Source of the DNA: Actinopolyspora alba
Lineage (GTDB): Bacteria > Actinomycetota > Actinomycetes > Mycobacteriales > Pseudonocardiaceae
Length of the DNA: 64,000 nt
Reading direction: 5' to 3'
Assembly: GCF_900112765.1 (NCBI RefSeq)
Contig: NZ_FOMZ01000002.1
Span: 124,001 to 188,000 of the forward strand
In this document: positions 24,601 to 33,317 of the stretch, one piece after another
Position numbering within the stretch: position 1 is the first letter of the stretch
Layout of the letters: the number at the start of each line of letters is the position of its first letter
Translations under genes and position numbers: made by a program
The notes under the pieces: model-generated
The model's input: only the letters and a program-made list of their open reading frames with translations
Databases searched by the model: none
What the model was told of the DNA's origin: nothing

Positions 24601-26595
24601 CCGTTCACCGTCGGACGGATCGAACACCCCCCGCCCTGGACGCAGTCCGAAATCGAAGATCCAGCGGGCGGTGTCGTCGTCCGGGGAGATCTCGTAGGGC
24701 CGTTCGTCGACGACCTCCACCCCCATGCTCTGCAGCACCGGAAGCACCCTGGACAACGTCACCCGCTCGGTGAGGAACATCTTGAAACGCCGGTCGCCCG
24801 GTCCGGCATCACGTGGCGTGTAGAACGACATCGCGAGGTCACCGGGACTGGAGAGCGTCTCCAGCCTGCGCAGATCGATCAAGCCGTCGGATGCCTCGAA
24901 ATCCTCCTTGTACGCCTCGGGGAAGGCCGCCGCGTAGCGCAGCCCGACCTCGTTGATGGTCTCGGAGCCGAACGAGACGAGACGACCGTCCCGACGTGCC
25001 TCCGTGCGGTCCCCCACGCGTTCCGACTCGACCTGTTCGACCATGTCGTCGTCCCAGGTGCGGATGGCTTCGCTGAGTCGGCGCTGCACCCGGTTGACAT
25101 CGGGGTCGAACCTGCTTCCCGGTTCGGTGTGCACCACGAAATGCACTCGGGCCAGCGCGGACTCACCCACCCGGGTGCTGTACTCCAGACCTGTTCCTCC
25201 CAGCTCCGCCAGCAGCACTTCCTGCATCGCCAGTCGGGAACGGGTCGTGTATCGGTCACGCGGCAGGTAAACCAGGCACGAGAAGAACCGGCCGTAGGGG
25301 TCGCGCCGCAGGAAGGGCTTGAGCTTGCGACGTTCCGCGAGGGCGAGCACCCCGGTGATGATCTCCAGCAGTCTGTCGGAGCCGGTGGCGAACAACTCGG
25401 TACGCGGATAGCTCTGGATCTCCTCGAGCATGCGCTGCCCGGAGTAGGACTCCAACGGAAAACCGGCGCGGTGGATCACCTCGCGGGCCCGGCGGGCTAT
25501 AACCGGTATTTCCAGCACGTTCTCGTGCAGCGCGGTGGTGGTGAACAGACCGATGAAGCGGTGCTCACCGGACATCCCACCATCGGAGTCGAAGGTTTTG
25601 ACCCCCACGTAGAACGGATGCCCGGCGCGATGCACGGGGGAGTTCGCGTTCGCCTGGGTCAGCACCAGCAACTCGTCGTCCGGTGACTCGACGAGTATGT
25701 CCGGGCCGGTGGACAGCGTCCTGGCGACGCCGTTGTCGGACCGCAGCACACCGAGACCGGAGGCGAGCACCGGTCGCAGTGTCGGCCCGCCGGAGTCCTC
25801 GTCGTGCACCACCTCGTCGTGGCGGTACCCCAGGAAGGTGAAATGCCCTTCGGCCAGCCAACGCAGCAGGGCGGCGGCATCGGTGGATTGCTCCACGGTC
25901 GACTGGGAACTGTCCCGCTCCAGCGAGTCCGCGAGCCGGCGGGCGGTCTCGTTCATGCGGTCGGTGTCCTCGACGACCTCGCGCACGTCGGTCAACACCC
26001 GCAACAGGCCGTTCTCCAGCTCGGTTATCCGATCCGGGTCGGCCAATTTGTCGATCTCGAGGAACATCCACGACTCGGCCAGGGCGTCCTCGGGCGGGTT
26101 CGAGGGATCCGCACCGGGCAACACCTCACGCAGCTCACCCGCGACGTCCCTGCGCACCACCACAATGGGATGAACCACGCGTTGCACCTGCGCACCGGCG
26201 TGCGACAACTCGGCGATCACCGAGTCGACCAGGTAGGGCATGTCGTCGGTGACGAGCTGGACCACCGAGGCGGGGCTGTACCAGCCCTCGACGGCACGGG
26301 TCGGGTTGAATATCCGCACCATGGCACGTCCGGGCGCGCGGTGGGCGGCCAGCTCGTAGTGCGAGCGCAGCGCACCTGCGAGATCGTCCGGCTCCTCGCT
26401 CACGACTTCCTCGGCCGGGACGTGGCGATAGTAAGTACGTAGCAGGTGGGCCAGTTCCGGGACCGTTCGCACGGCTCGCTCCACCAGGCTCGTCAGATAC
26501 TCGGGGCCTACCGCACCCGGGTCGGACGTCCGCGGTGTCCGCTCTCCGTTCGGCACGGTGTGCTCGGTACTCAACTGTCCGGATTCAGAGGTCAT
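21604..26595 (-). CDS. gdh: NAD-specific glutamate dehydrogenase, large (L_180) class
   Basis: 1663 residues. Oxidatively deaminates glutamate to 2-oxoglutarate with NAD; a key nitrogen/carbon node, regulated in other actinobacteria through GarA. The long N-terminal ACT-containing half ([25 protein letters not shown] region) is followed by the catalytic domain: [70 protein letters not shown], and [16 protein letters not shown]. The start is ATG 26595 behind GGAG. It corresponds to Rv2476c. The gap of about 170 bp upstream suggests its own promoter or weak read-through from the TPR gene. Confidence 0.96.
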   Translation of the reverse strand: [1663 protein letters not shown]

Positions 26596-26764
26596 CGTCA
26601 CGCAGCTCCACAACTAGCGGCACCTCGTTGTGCCAACAAGACCACCCTAGAGTGCTCGACGGCGTGATCGGTGACGGGCTGAACAGATCAAGTGGAACCG
26701 GATTTCAGGGGCGTACCCCGCGCGCGTCGAAACCAGCACACGTGAGCGTCGCGGACGAGCTCGA

Positions 26765-29581
26765 TCAACGGATCCGAGGAGTCCAGCTGTACGACTCGCC
26801 GGGATCGGTCTCCCCCGCGGCGTGTCGTCTACGTCCCCGGAAAGCGGTGTCATCCGTTCCCGTACGGGCCGTCGGCTCGTCCTCGACACGTATCTCGGGA
26901 TCACCGGAACGCCGAGAGCGTCGCGCGGCCGTGGAATTCGATCCGGGAGGGGGCTCCGGAGCCTCGGGAGGCGTCCGCGGTGCCCTCGCCGTGGCGGACT
27001 GCTCGGTACTGGCGGTGTCGTCGTCGGCCCGGTTGCCGTTGCGGTAGGCCACCAACGCTTCCGCGAGCAGATCGGCCAGTCCCGCCTGTCCCGCACCGGA
27101 CTCGGCGCTGTCGGAAACGTCCATCCCGGAGAAGTCTCTGATCAACTCTCTGCTCTGCTCCAGCAGGTGCTCCGGGACCGCGGGACGGGAACTCGTATCC
27201 GGCGAGGTACCTCCGGAGCTATCACCCCACTCGGAGGAAGCTTCCGAACCGCCGCTCTCAGCCGGTGCCGTCGATTCGGCGGGCTCCCCGGAGGCGTCCG
27301 GTTCCGGTGGTTCCGCACGGCGACGGCGTCCTCCGGACCGGGTAGGGGGCGCGGGCTGGGCCGTGGTCCCGGGCTGGGCGGTGACCGGGGACTCCGGGCC
27401 GTTCCCGGTCACCCCGGTGACTTCGGCGGCGCCGGCGGAACGACTCCGACGCTGGCGGGGCGCGCCCCTGCCCTCCGCTTCGAGCGCGGCACGGATCTCG
27501 TCCAGCGAACGACCGTGCGACCGCCGTGCCGGTGGTTCCTCGGTTTCGGCCGGTTCCGCTCGTCGCCTGCCCCCTGTGGTGCCTGACTCGGGCGGTGTTG
27601 AATCGGGTGAGGCCGACTCGGAGGAACCGCTCGTGGCGTGCTCGTGAAGCGACTCGGAGCCGTGGCCCCACGAGGACTCAGCGGCACGGGGGCGGTGGGG
27701 CTCGGCCGATTCGGTCGTGCCACCCGGTTGCGGGTCGGACACGGGCCAAGCCTTGTCCCCGACCGCGTGCTCACCGGCGTCCGCAGGCTGGGGCTCCGAG
27801 TCCGGAAAACTCGGCACGACCGGCATTATCGTGGTCACGTCCTCGGTGGGGGAGGACGACGGAAAACCGCTTCCCGATCCGATTCCCGAACCGGTGCCCG
27901 ACTCCGTGGCGGTCCTGTCGAACCCGGTTTCGGTCGGATTCTCGGCGGGAAAGTCGATGTCCTCCCGGCCACCGTGTTCACGGGATGGGCCGTGTTCGCG
28001 GGGCGGGCGGTGAGCATCCGGTTCACCCTGCCGGACGGTGTCGCTCGACGCTCCCGACGGGTCGAACACGCCCGAGGGTGCGGGATCGGCCGAGGCGCCG
28101 GTGTCGACAGGCGCAGCAGTCCCGGCAGCGGGATACGGATGCGGATCGGTCGCGCCGTGCTCCTCGGCTCCGTCCGGCGCCCGATGACGCCTGCCCGGGA
28201 CGCTTCCACCCGCCGTGACGACCTCGCCGAAGGGGTTATCGGAACGGTGCGCGGCGGTGTCGTGCCCCTCGCCGGTCGAACGGCGATCACCGGTGTCGGT
28301 GCCCTCGTGCTGCTGCGGCACGGCCGCGGAGTCCCGCGTACTCGGCGCCCCACCGGACAGCAGGGTGTTCATCAACCGCCGAGCCTGCTGCCGGGTGTCC
28401 GGATCCTCCGTCGCGGGCGCCGTGGGAGGCAACGGACCTCGTGGCGGATGTTCGACGGTGTGATCGTGCCGATCGTGGCCCTGCTCACCGTGTTCGGACT
28501 GCTGCCGCGGGATCGCGGAGTTCGGCGCCGGGAACTCCTCCAGCAGGCGCAGCCTGGCCTGTTCGACGGTTCTGCGCCAGTGATGGTCGGCCGAGTAGGC
28601 ATCGCGAACACAGCGCAACGCCTCGGGAAGGTCGGAGGCCTTCTCGTGCAGGGCGGACAACGTGTTCAGTACTGCGGCCTGCAGATCGAACAGCTCGTGC
28701 CTGCGCCCACCGTCGAGGGCCTCTCGCAACGACTCGAACGCGGCCGAGTGCTGCCCCGAGGGCACGTAAACCCTGGTCGCCACCGCGAGTCGCAGCCAAC
28801 CGACCGGGGCCGCGGCGGCGGCCCGGAGCGGCTGCCGCACGATCTCGGACGCACACCGCAACGCCTCGGCCTGCTTGCCCAGATCCAGCAGCGACTGCGT
28901 CTGTTCGAGGACCAGCCCGGCGCGGACCTCCCCGCTGTCGGCGGCCGGGTCACCGAGACGTTCCAGAAAGTCGAGGCCCGCCGCGGCGGACTCGATCGCG
29001 AGCGCGAACTCACCGTTACCGCGATAGTGAGCCGCCCGCGCGCCCGCCACCCTGGCACGGAGCAACCGCGTGGTGTCCTGGTCCTCGGTCGACTCGGCGG
29101 CGTAGAGCCGGTCGGCCTCGTCCAGCGCCTCGACACGCTCCGCCGCGCGACGATGCATCGGCAACGCACCACACAGCTCGACCAACGCGTGCGCGCGCAG
29201 CCGTGCCGGAACACGTTCCAGCTCCAGCAACGGATGCAGCACGCGCAACGCGACATCGGGACTGCCGCTGCCACGGGCACAGCAGGCAAGTTCGACCCGC
29301 AGGTCACCGAGCGGTTCAGCCGAGCCCGCGCGCTCGGCGTCCCGAAAGGCCCCGAGCGCGCGTTCGGTGGCGGTGACCGAACGCCCCAAGCGGTTCTCGG
29401 CGAAAAGCGCTATCGCTTCGGCCCGGAGTCGCTGTTCGGTGTCACCGACCTGTCGGGCAGTGGCAGTCGCGCGGTTGGCGAACAACAGTGCCAGCTCCGG
29501 AACCCGCCAGCGCAATTGCCGAGCGGATTCCAGTAGTTCGTGGCCGGGGCTGCTTATCCGCGAACCGCGCTCCCTCGCCAA
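26765..29581 (-). CDS. TPR-like protein with long disordered tail
   Basis: 938 residues from TTG 29581, five bases after GGAGAG and 16 bp downstream of ettA. Residues 1 to about 350 are helical and TPR-like (LFANRATATARQVGDTEQRLRAEAIALF, AEALRCASEIVRQPLR, LFDLQAAVLNTLSALHEK). The following 450 residues are low-complexity Ser/Pro/Glu/Gly/His, likely disordered and strongly acidic. Near the end a short conserved-looking helix occurs (PEHLLEQSRELIRDFSGMD), then LADLLAEALVAYRNG and a terminal SYSWTPRIR. It is not in the mycobacterial block as I recall it. Partner and role unknown. Confidence 0.72.
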   Translation of the reverse strand: MARERGSRISSPGHELLESARQLRWRVPELALLFANRATATARQVGDTEQRLRAEAIALFAENRLGRSVTATERALGAFRDAERAGSAEPLGDLRVELACCARGSGSPDVALRVLHPLLELERVPARLRAHALVELCGALPMHRRAAERVEALDEADRLYAAESTEDQDTTRLLRARVAGARAAHYRGNGEFALAIESAAAGLDFLERLGDPAADSGEVRAGLVLEQTQSLLDLGKQAEALRCASEIVRQPLRAAAAAPVGWLRLAVATRVYVPSGQHSAAFESLREALDGGRRHELFDLQAAVLNTLSALHEKASDLPEALRCVRDAYSADHHWRRTVEQARLRLLEEFPAPNSAIPRQQSEHGEQGHDRHDHTVEHPPRGPLPPTAPATEDPDTRQQARRLMNTLLSGGAPSTRDSAAVPQQHEGTDTGDRRSTGEGHDTAAHRSDNPFGEVVTAGGSVPGRRHRAPDGAEEHGATDPHPYPAAGTAAPVDTGASADPAPSGVFDPSGASSDTVRQGEPDAHRPPREHGPSREHGGREDIDFPAENPTETGFDRTATESGTGSGIGSGSGFPSSSPTEDVTTIMPVVPSFPDSEPQPADAGEHAVGDKAWPVSDPQPGGTTESAEPHRPRAAESSWGHGSESLHEHATSGSSESASPDSTPPESGTTGGRRRAEPAETEEPPARRSHGRSLDEIRAALEAEGRGAPRQRRSRSAGAAEVTGVTGNGPESPVTAQPGTTAQPAPPTRSGGRRRRAEPPEPDASGEPAESTAPAESGGSEASSEWGDSSGGTSPDTSSRPAVPEHLLEQSRELIRDFSGMDVSDSAESGAGQAGLADLLAEALVAYRNGNRADDDTASTEQSATARAPRTPPEAPEPPPGSNSTAARRSRRSGDPEIRVEDEPTARTGTDDTAFRGRRRHAAGETDPGESYSWTPRIR

Positions 29582-29597
29582 GTCGACTCTCCGATCC

Positions 29598-31274
29598 TCA
29601 GCCGCGGGTCAGTTTCCGATGGGTAACCCGGTGCGGACGTGCGGCCTCGGCGCCCAACCGGTCGATCTTGTTGTTCTCGTACCCCTCGAAGTTACCTTCG
29701 AACCAGAACCACTTGGCCGGATTCTCTTCATCACCCTCCCAAGCGAGGATGTGGGTGGCCACCCGGTCGAGGAACCACCTGTCGTGGGAAATCACCACGG
29801 CACAACCGGGGAATTCCTGCAGCGCGTTCTCCAATGAGGACAACGTCTCCACGTCCAGGTCGTTGGTGGGCTCGTCCAGCAGCAGCGTGTTCCCACCCTG
29901 CTTGAGCGTCAACGCGAGATTCAACCGGTTGCGCTCACCACCGGAGAGCACCCCGGCCGGTTTCTGCTGGTCGGCACCCTTGAACCCGAAGGCACTCACG
30001 TAGGCGCGCGAAGGCATCTCCACCTGGCCGACCTGGATGTGGTCCAACCCGTCCGAGACGACTTCCCAGACGTTCTTGTTGGGGTCGATACCGGAGCGGT
30101 TCTGGTCCACATAGCTGAGCTTGACCGTGTCGCCGACCCGCACCTGACCGCTGTCCGGCTCCTCGAGTCCGACGATGGTCTTGAACAGGGTCGTCTTACC
30201 GACACCGTTGGGACCGATGACTCCCACGATGCCGTTGGGCGGCAAGGTGAACGAGAGCCTGTCGATGAGCAGGTTGCCCTCGAAGCCCTTGCTCATCTCG
30301 TTGGCCTCGACCACGAGGTTGCCCAGGCGCGGACCCGGCGGAATCTGGATCTCCTCGAAGTCCATCTTCTTGGTCTTCTCGGCCTCGGCCGCCATCTCCT
30401 CGTAGCGATCCAGTCGCGAACGCGACTTCTTCTGGCGCGCCTTGGTGTTGGAACGCACCCACTCCAGCTCGTCCTTGAGGCGCTTCTGCAGCTTGGCGTC
30501 CCGCTTGCCCTGCACGGCCAACCGCTCGGACTTCTTCTGCAGGTAGGTCGAGTAGTTGCCCTCGTAGGGATAAGTGTTGCCGCGATCGAGTTCGAGGATC
30601 CAGCCGGCCACGTTGTCCAGGAAGTAGCGGTCGTGGGTCACGGCCAGCACGGCGCCGGAGTAGTTGGACAGGAACTGCTCCAGCCAGTGCACGCTCTCGG
30701 CGTCCAGGTGGTTGGTGGGTTCGTCCAGCAGCAACAGATCGGGCCTGCTCAGCAGCAGTTTGCACAGGGCGACCCTGCGACGCTCACCGCCGGAGAGGTA
30801 ACGGACCTCGGCTTCAGGGGGTGGGCAGCGCAGGGCATCCATCGCCTGCTCCAGTTGCGAGTCCAGCTCCCATGCCTCGGCGTGGTCGAGCTCCTCCTGG
30901 AGCTTGCCCATCTCGGCCATGAGCTCGTCGGTGTAATCGGTGGCGAGCTGCTCGGCGATGGCGTTGAAGCGGTCCAGCTTCTCCTTGATCTCGCCAACGC
31001 CCTCCTCGACGTTGCCGAGTACGGTTTTCTCCTCGTTCAGCGGGGGCTCCTGCTGCAGGATGCCCACCGTGTAACCGGGGGAAAGGAAGGCCTCACCGTT
31101 GTTCGGGTGGTCGAGTCCGGCCATGATGCGCAGCACGCTCGACTTCCCGGCCCCGTTCGGCCCCACCACACCGATCTTGGCACCGGGGTAGAACTGGATA
31201 GTCGCGTTCTCCAGTATCATCTTGTCCCCGTGCGTTTTGCGCACATTCTTCATGGTGTAGATGAACTCGGCCAT
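29598..31274 (-). CDS. ettA: Energy-dependent translational throttle protein EttA (ABC-F)
   Basis: 558 residues, ribosome-bound ABC-F ATPase that gates elongation according to ADP/ATP ratio. Two ABC cassettes have Walker A GPNGAGKSS and GPNGVGKTT, signatures LSGGERRRVALCKLLL and LSGGERNRLNLALTL, and Walker B LLLDEPTNHLD / LLLDEPTNDLD. The EttA-type arm and linker (KKSERLAVQGKRDAKLQKRL) are present. The start is ATG 31274 (MAEFIYTMKNVRKTHGDK); the frame open to 31694 is spurious. Rv2477c counterpart. Confidence 0.96.
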   Translation of the reverse strand: MAEFIYTMKNVRKTHGDKMILENATIQFYPGAKIGVVGPNGAGKSSVLRIMAGLDHPNNGEAFLSPGYTVGILQQEPPLNEEKTVLGNVEEGVGEIKEKLDRFNAIAEQLATDYTDELMAEMGKLQEELDHAEAWELDSQLEQAMDALRCPPPEAEVRYLSGGERRRVALCKLLLSRPDLLLLDEPTNHLDAESVHWLEQFLSNYSGAVLAVTHDRYFLDNVAGWILELDRGNTYPYEGNYSTYLQKKSERLAVQGKRDAKLQKRLKDELEWVRSNTKARQKKSRSRLDRYEEMAAEAEKTKKMDFEEIQIPPGPRLGNLVVEANEMSKGFEGNLLIDRLSFTLPPNGIVGVIGPNGVGKTTLFKTIVGLEEPDSGQVRVGDTVKLSYVDQNRSGIDPNKNVWEVVSDGLDHIQVGQVEMPSRAYVSAFGFKGADQQKPAGVLSGGERNRLNLALTLKQGGNTLLLDEPTNDLDVETLSSLENALQEFPGCAVVISHDRWFLDRVATHILAWEGDEENPAKWFWFEGNFEGYENNKIDRLGAEAARPHRVTHRKLTRG

Positions 31275-31530
31275 GCCTCCGATCGTAGATGTGCGGGACC
31301 GCGTGGTCTGCACTGCATCCGCACGGTGTGCACCTCCCGTGACGAGCCCGCGGCGCGTGGCGACCGCGCCCCCAGCGGTGCGGTCGGGAGCGTCGCACCC
31401 ATCGGGCGGAAACATGTCTTGTGCACCGGCGAACCGGCAGCGGACGTGGTCGTGGCGGGGCGCCGGGCGGCGACGCGGAAACCGGATCGCAGCCGCCCGG
31501 CGGACCGTAGTGTCGTTACCCGGTGCGCCG

Positions 31531-31998
31531 TCAGGCGCCGATCGCCTGCGTGGAGGTGTCCTCGGCGGCTCGTGGACAGGGTGGTGCGGCCCGGAAGCAA
31601 TCACGAGCGGAAGCCGCGCCGGCCCCGGCGGTTTCCTCGTCGGTGTCATCCGCCGCGGCGCGGGAGTCGTGCAGCACGTCGAGCCCCACCGCACCGGCCT
31701 CGACCTCCGCGGTGGTTCGACGCTGCCCGTCGGTTTCGTACTCCTTGGTGCGCAGCTTTCCTGTCACGAGTACCGAATCGCCCTTCTCCAGAGCCTGAAC
31801 CACCCCCTGGGCGAGCTGCTTCCAGCAGTGGACCGTGGCGTGTACCCGATCACCGTCGACCCAGCGTTGGTTCGCGCGGTCGAAGCGACGGGCGATGCTG
31901 ACCATGCGGAAACTCGCCACACGATTGCCGTGTCTGGTCTCGCGGGTCTTCGGGGCACTGAGAACTTCACCGACAAGAGTGACAGCGGTTTCATACAT
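31531..31998 (-). CDS. Single-stranded DNA-binding protein paralogue
   Basis: 155 residues with an OB fold: MYETAVTLVGEVLSAPKTRETRHGNRVASFRMVS, then CWKQLAQGVVQALEKGDSVLVTGKLRTKEYE. The start is ATG 31998 after AGGA. The C-terminus (AAEDTSTQAIGA) lacks the acidic DDDxPF tip that recruits partners in the main SSB, so this is an accessory paralogue (Rv2478c position) rather than the replication SSB. Three Cys-containing segments occur in the tail. It lies upstream of ettA with a 256-bp gap. Confidence 0.85.
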   Translation of the reverse strand: MYETAVTLVGEVLSAPKTRETRHGNRVASFRMVSIARRFDRANQRWVDGDRVHATVHCWKQLAQGVVQALEKGDSVLVTGKLRTKEYETDGQRRTTAEVEAGAVGLDVLHDSRAAADDTDEETAGAGAASARDCFRAAPPCPRAAEDTSTQAIGA

Positions 31999-32520
31999 GA
32001 GTTCCTGCCCTTCCACCACTTCGAGTGGTCTCGTCTCGGTTCGGTCGCGCCGTGCGGCGCTGTACTCACCCTGCACGAGAACGAACACACTGAGCGATAC
32101 AACAATTACGATATGTGTAAAAGCGGTAGCCATGTGGACAATTCGCGAGAAGGCCCCTCGCTGCGGTGGCCGACAACATCGCGCGACTCCACCCGAACGA
32201 GCGAGAATCGAGGCGGGCAGACGTCATGAGATAACGACTCGATTTCGCGTAAGCGCAGCGGATAGAGTCATGCGCGAAGCGCGACTACGATGTCCGTGAT
32301 GGGTCGTTGCCGCTGCGCAGGTCGCTACCAAGCTACCCGCGACAGGAAAACGAACAAGATTCAGACAACTGGGATCAACCACTCGGGATTATGATCGGCT
32401 TGCCATTCGATACCGTCTCGGCAACAGCTCCCGTGTGGGTTCTTCGTAAAGCAAGGGGAACCGTTAGTCTGCTTGGCGCGACACGACACGCGCCGTGAGC
32501 GCGCGCTCGGTGTCGCTCGA
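31999..32520. other. Intergenic region upstream of the SSB-like gene and tRNA-Arg
   Basis: 522 bp with no supported ORF. GC is lower than average around 32060-32420, consistent with promoters for the leftward SSB-like gene and the rightward tRNA, but I cannot assign -10/-35 boxes with confidence. Confidence 0.35.
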
Positions 32521-32594
32521 GCCCTCGTAGCTCAGACGGATAGAGCAAGAGACTTCTAATCTCTAGGTCGCAGGTTCGAATCCTGCCGGGGGCG
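32521..32594 (+). tRNA. tRNA-Arg (anticodon TCT)
   Basis: Acceptor stem GCCCTCG/CGGGGGC (one T-G pair), D arm AGCTCAGACGGATAGAGC, anticodon loop CTTCTAA (TCT), T arm GCAGG TTCGAAT CCTGC, discriminator G. No CCA is encoded. tRNA-Arg genes are frequent integration sites, but no integrase or second copy of the 3' end was seen in the window. Confidence 0.95.
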
Positions 32595-33317
32595 CCTAGC
32601 AAACCAGCCGATTGACCTGCAACGGGAAACCGAATCCTCAGGGTAGCTTGGTCGTGCTGATCTGCCGTGCGTGGCAGATGTGGGGCTTTCGTGGTGCGAG
32701 ATTCCCACCGGACTCGCATCCTGCCCAGCTCAGTGCACCAACGTTGCGCCGTGGGGGAGCACCCACATGAGTTGATCACTGGGGCATCGTGATCGTGGCG
32801 TGGCCGAGCACCTCGAATCGTCCGGAGCGGGGCCGTTACCGGTGAGGCTTCCCGCCCCGGCTGTGCCGTGTCCGATGCCGAGCACCGCCCCCACTCGACA
32901 AGACCTCGCGTGATCGCACACAGTTCGATGTCAACAAGCACGTCTCGTGTGAAGCAAAGCAGCACAGTTCGCGAGTACGGCAGAATTCCTCCCGCTGCGC
33001 ATCGTTGACAGCACAACGAAAACGCCTCGCCCTCTGGAAGAGGATCTGGAGGACCGAGCGTTTTCGTGGTTACAGCGCCCAATGATCGCGACTGTCGAGG
33101 TAGTCGATCCAGCACCATTGCTCGTACCCGGTGGCCCCGTGTCGATCCTCGTGTCGGTCATCGCCGGTGCCGAGATCGGCATGGCGGTTGCGCAGCGCGG
33201 ACCAGTCAAAGCCGAGTGGACGACTACTGCGGCTCGTCGTTCCTCGCATTCATACGAGACCAGAATCCAGTGGTGGGCCGGAAGCTAGTGTGACCGCCCT
33301 GGAAGGTGCCCTATCGT
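32595..33317. other. Gene-poor region after tRNA-Arg
   Basis: 723 bp in which I find no coding sequence I would defend. ORFs on either strand have no recognisable domain, and the one crossing the tRNA is an antisense-tRNA artefact. The only structured element is the hairpin at 33017-33066. It may be remnant DNA beside the tRNA. Confidence 0.45.
33017..33066. terminator. Long inverted repeat with nested hairpin
   Basis: Outer arms CGAAAACGC (33017-33025) and GCGTTTTCG (33058-33066), extended by CTCG/CGAG with one bulged base. A perfect inner hairpin, CCTCT GGA AGAGG, lies at 33031-33043. The T-rich right arm fits a rightward terminator; a small structured RNA is the alternative. Confidence 0.4.

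Noticed and set aside
27638-29536. 632-residue plus-strand ORF opposite the TPR/disordered gene
   Set aside because: No domain, whereas the minus-strand protein has a TPR-like half, a good ribosome binding site and operon position; however, this is the least certain strand choice in the window.
32375-33118. 247-residue minus-strand ORF containing GAPGRIRTCDLEIRSLLLYP
   Set aside because: This peptide is the well-known artefact of translating the strand opposite tRNA-Arg; the rest of the ORF has no domain.
32521-33317. Integrated element at tRNA-Arg
   Set aside because: No integrase, no direct repeat of the tRNA 3' end and no phage or plasmid gene nearby.
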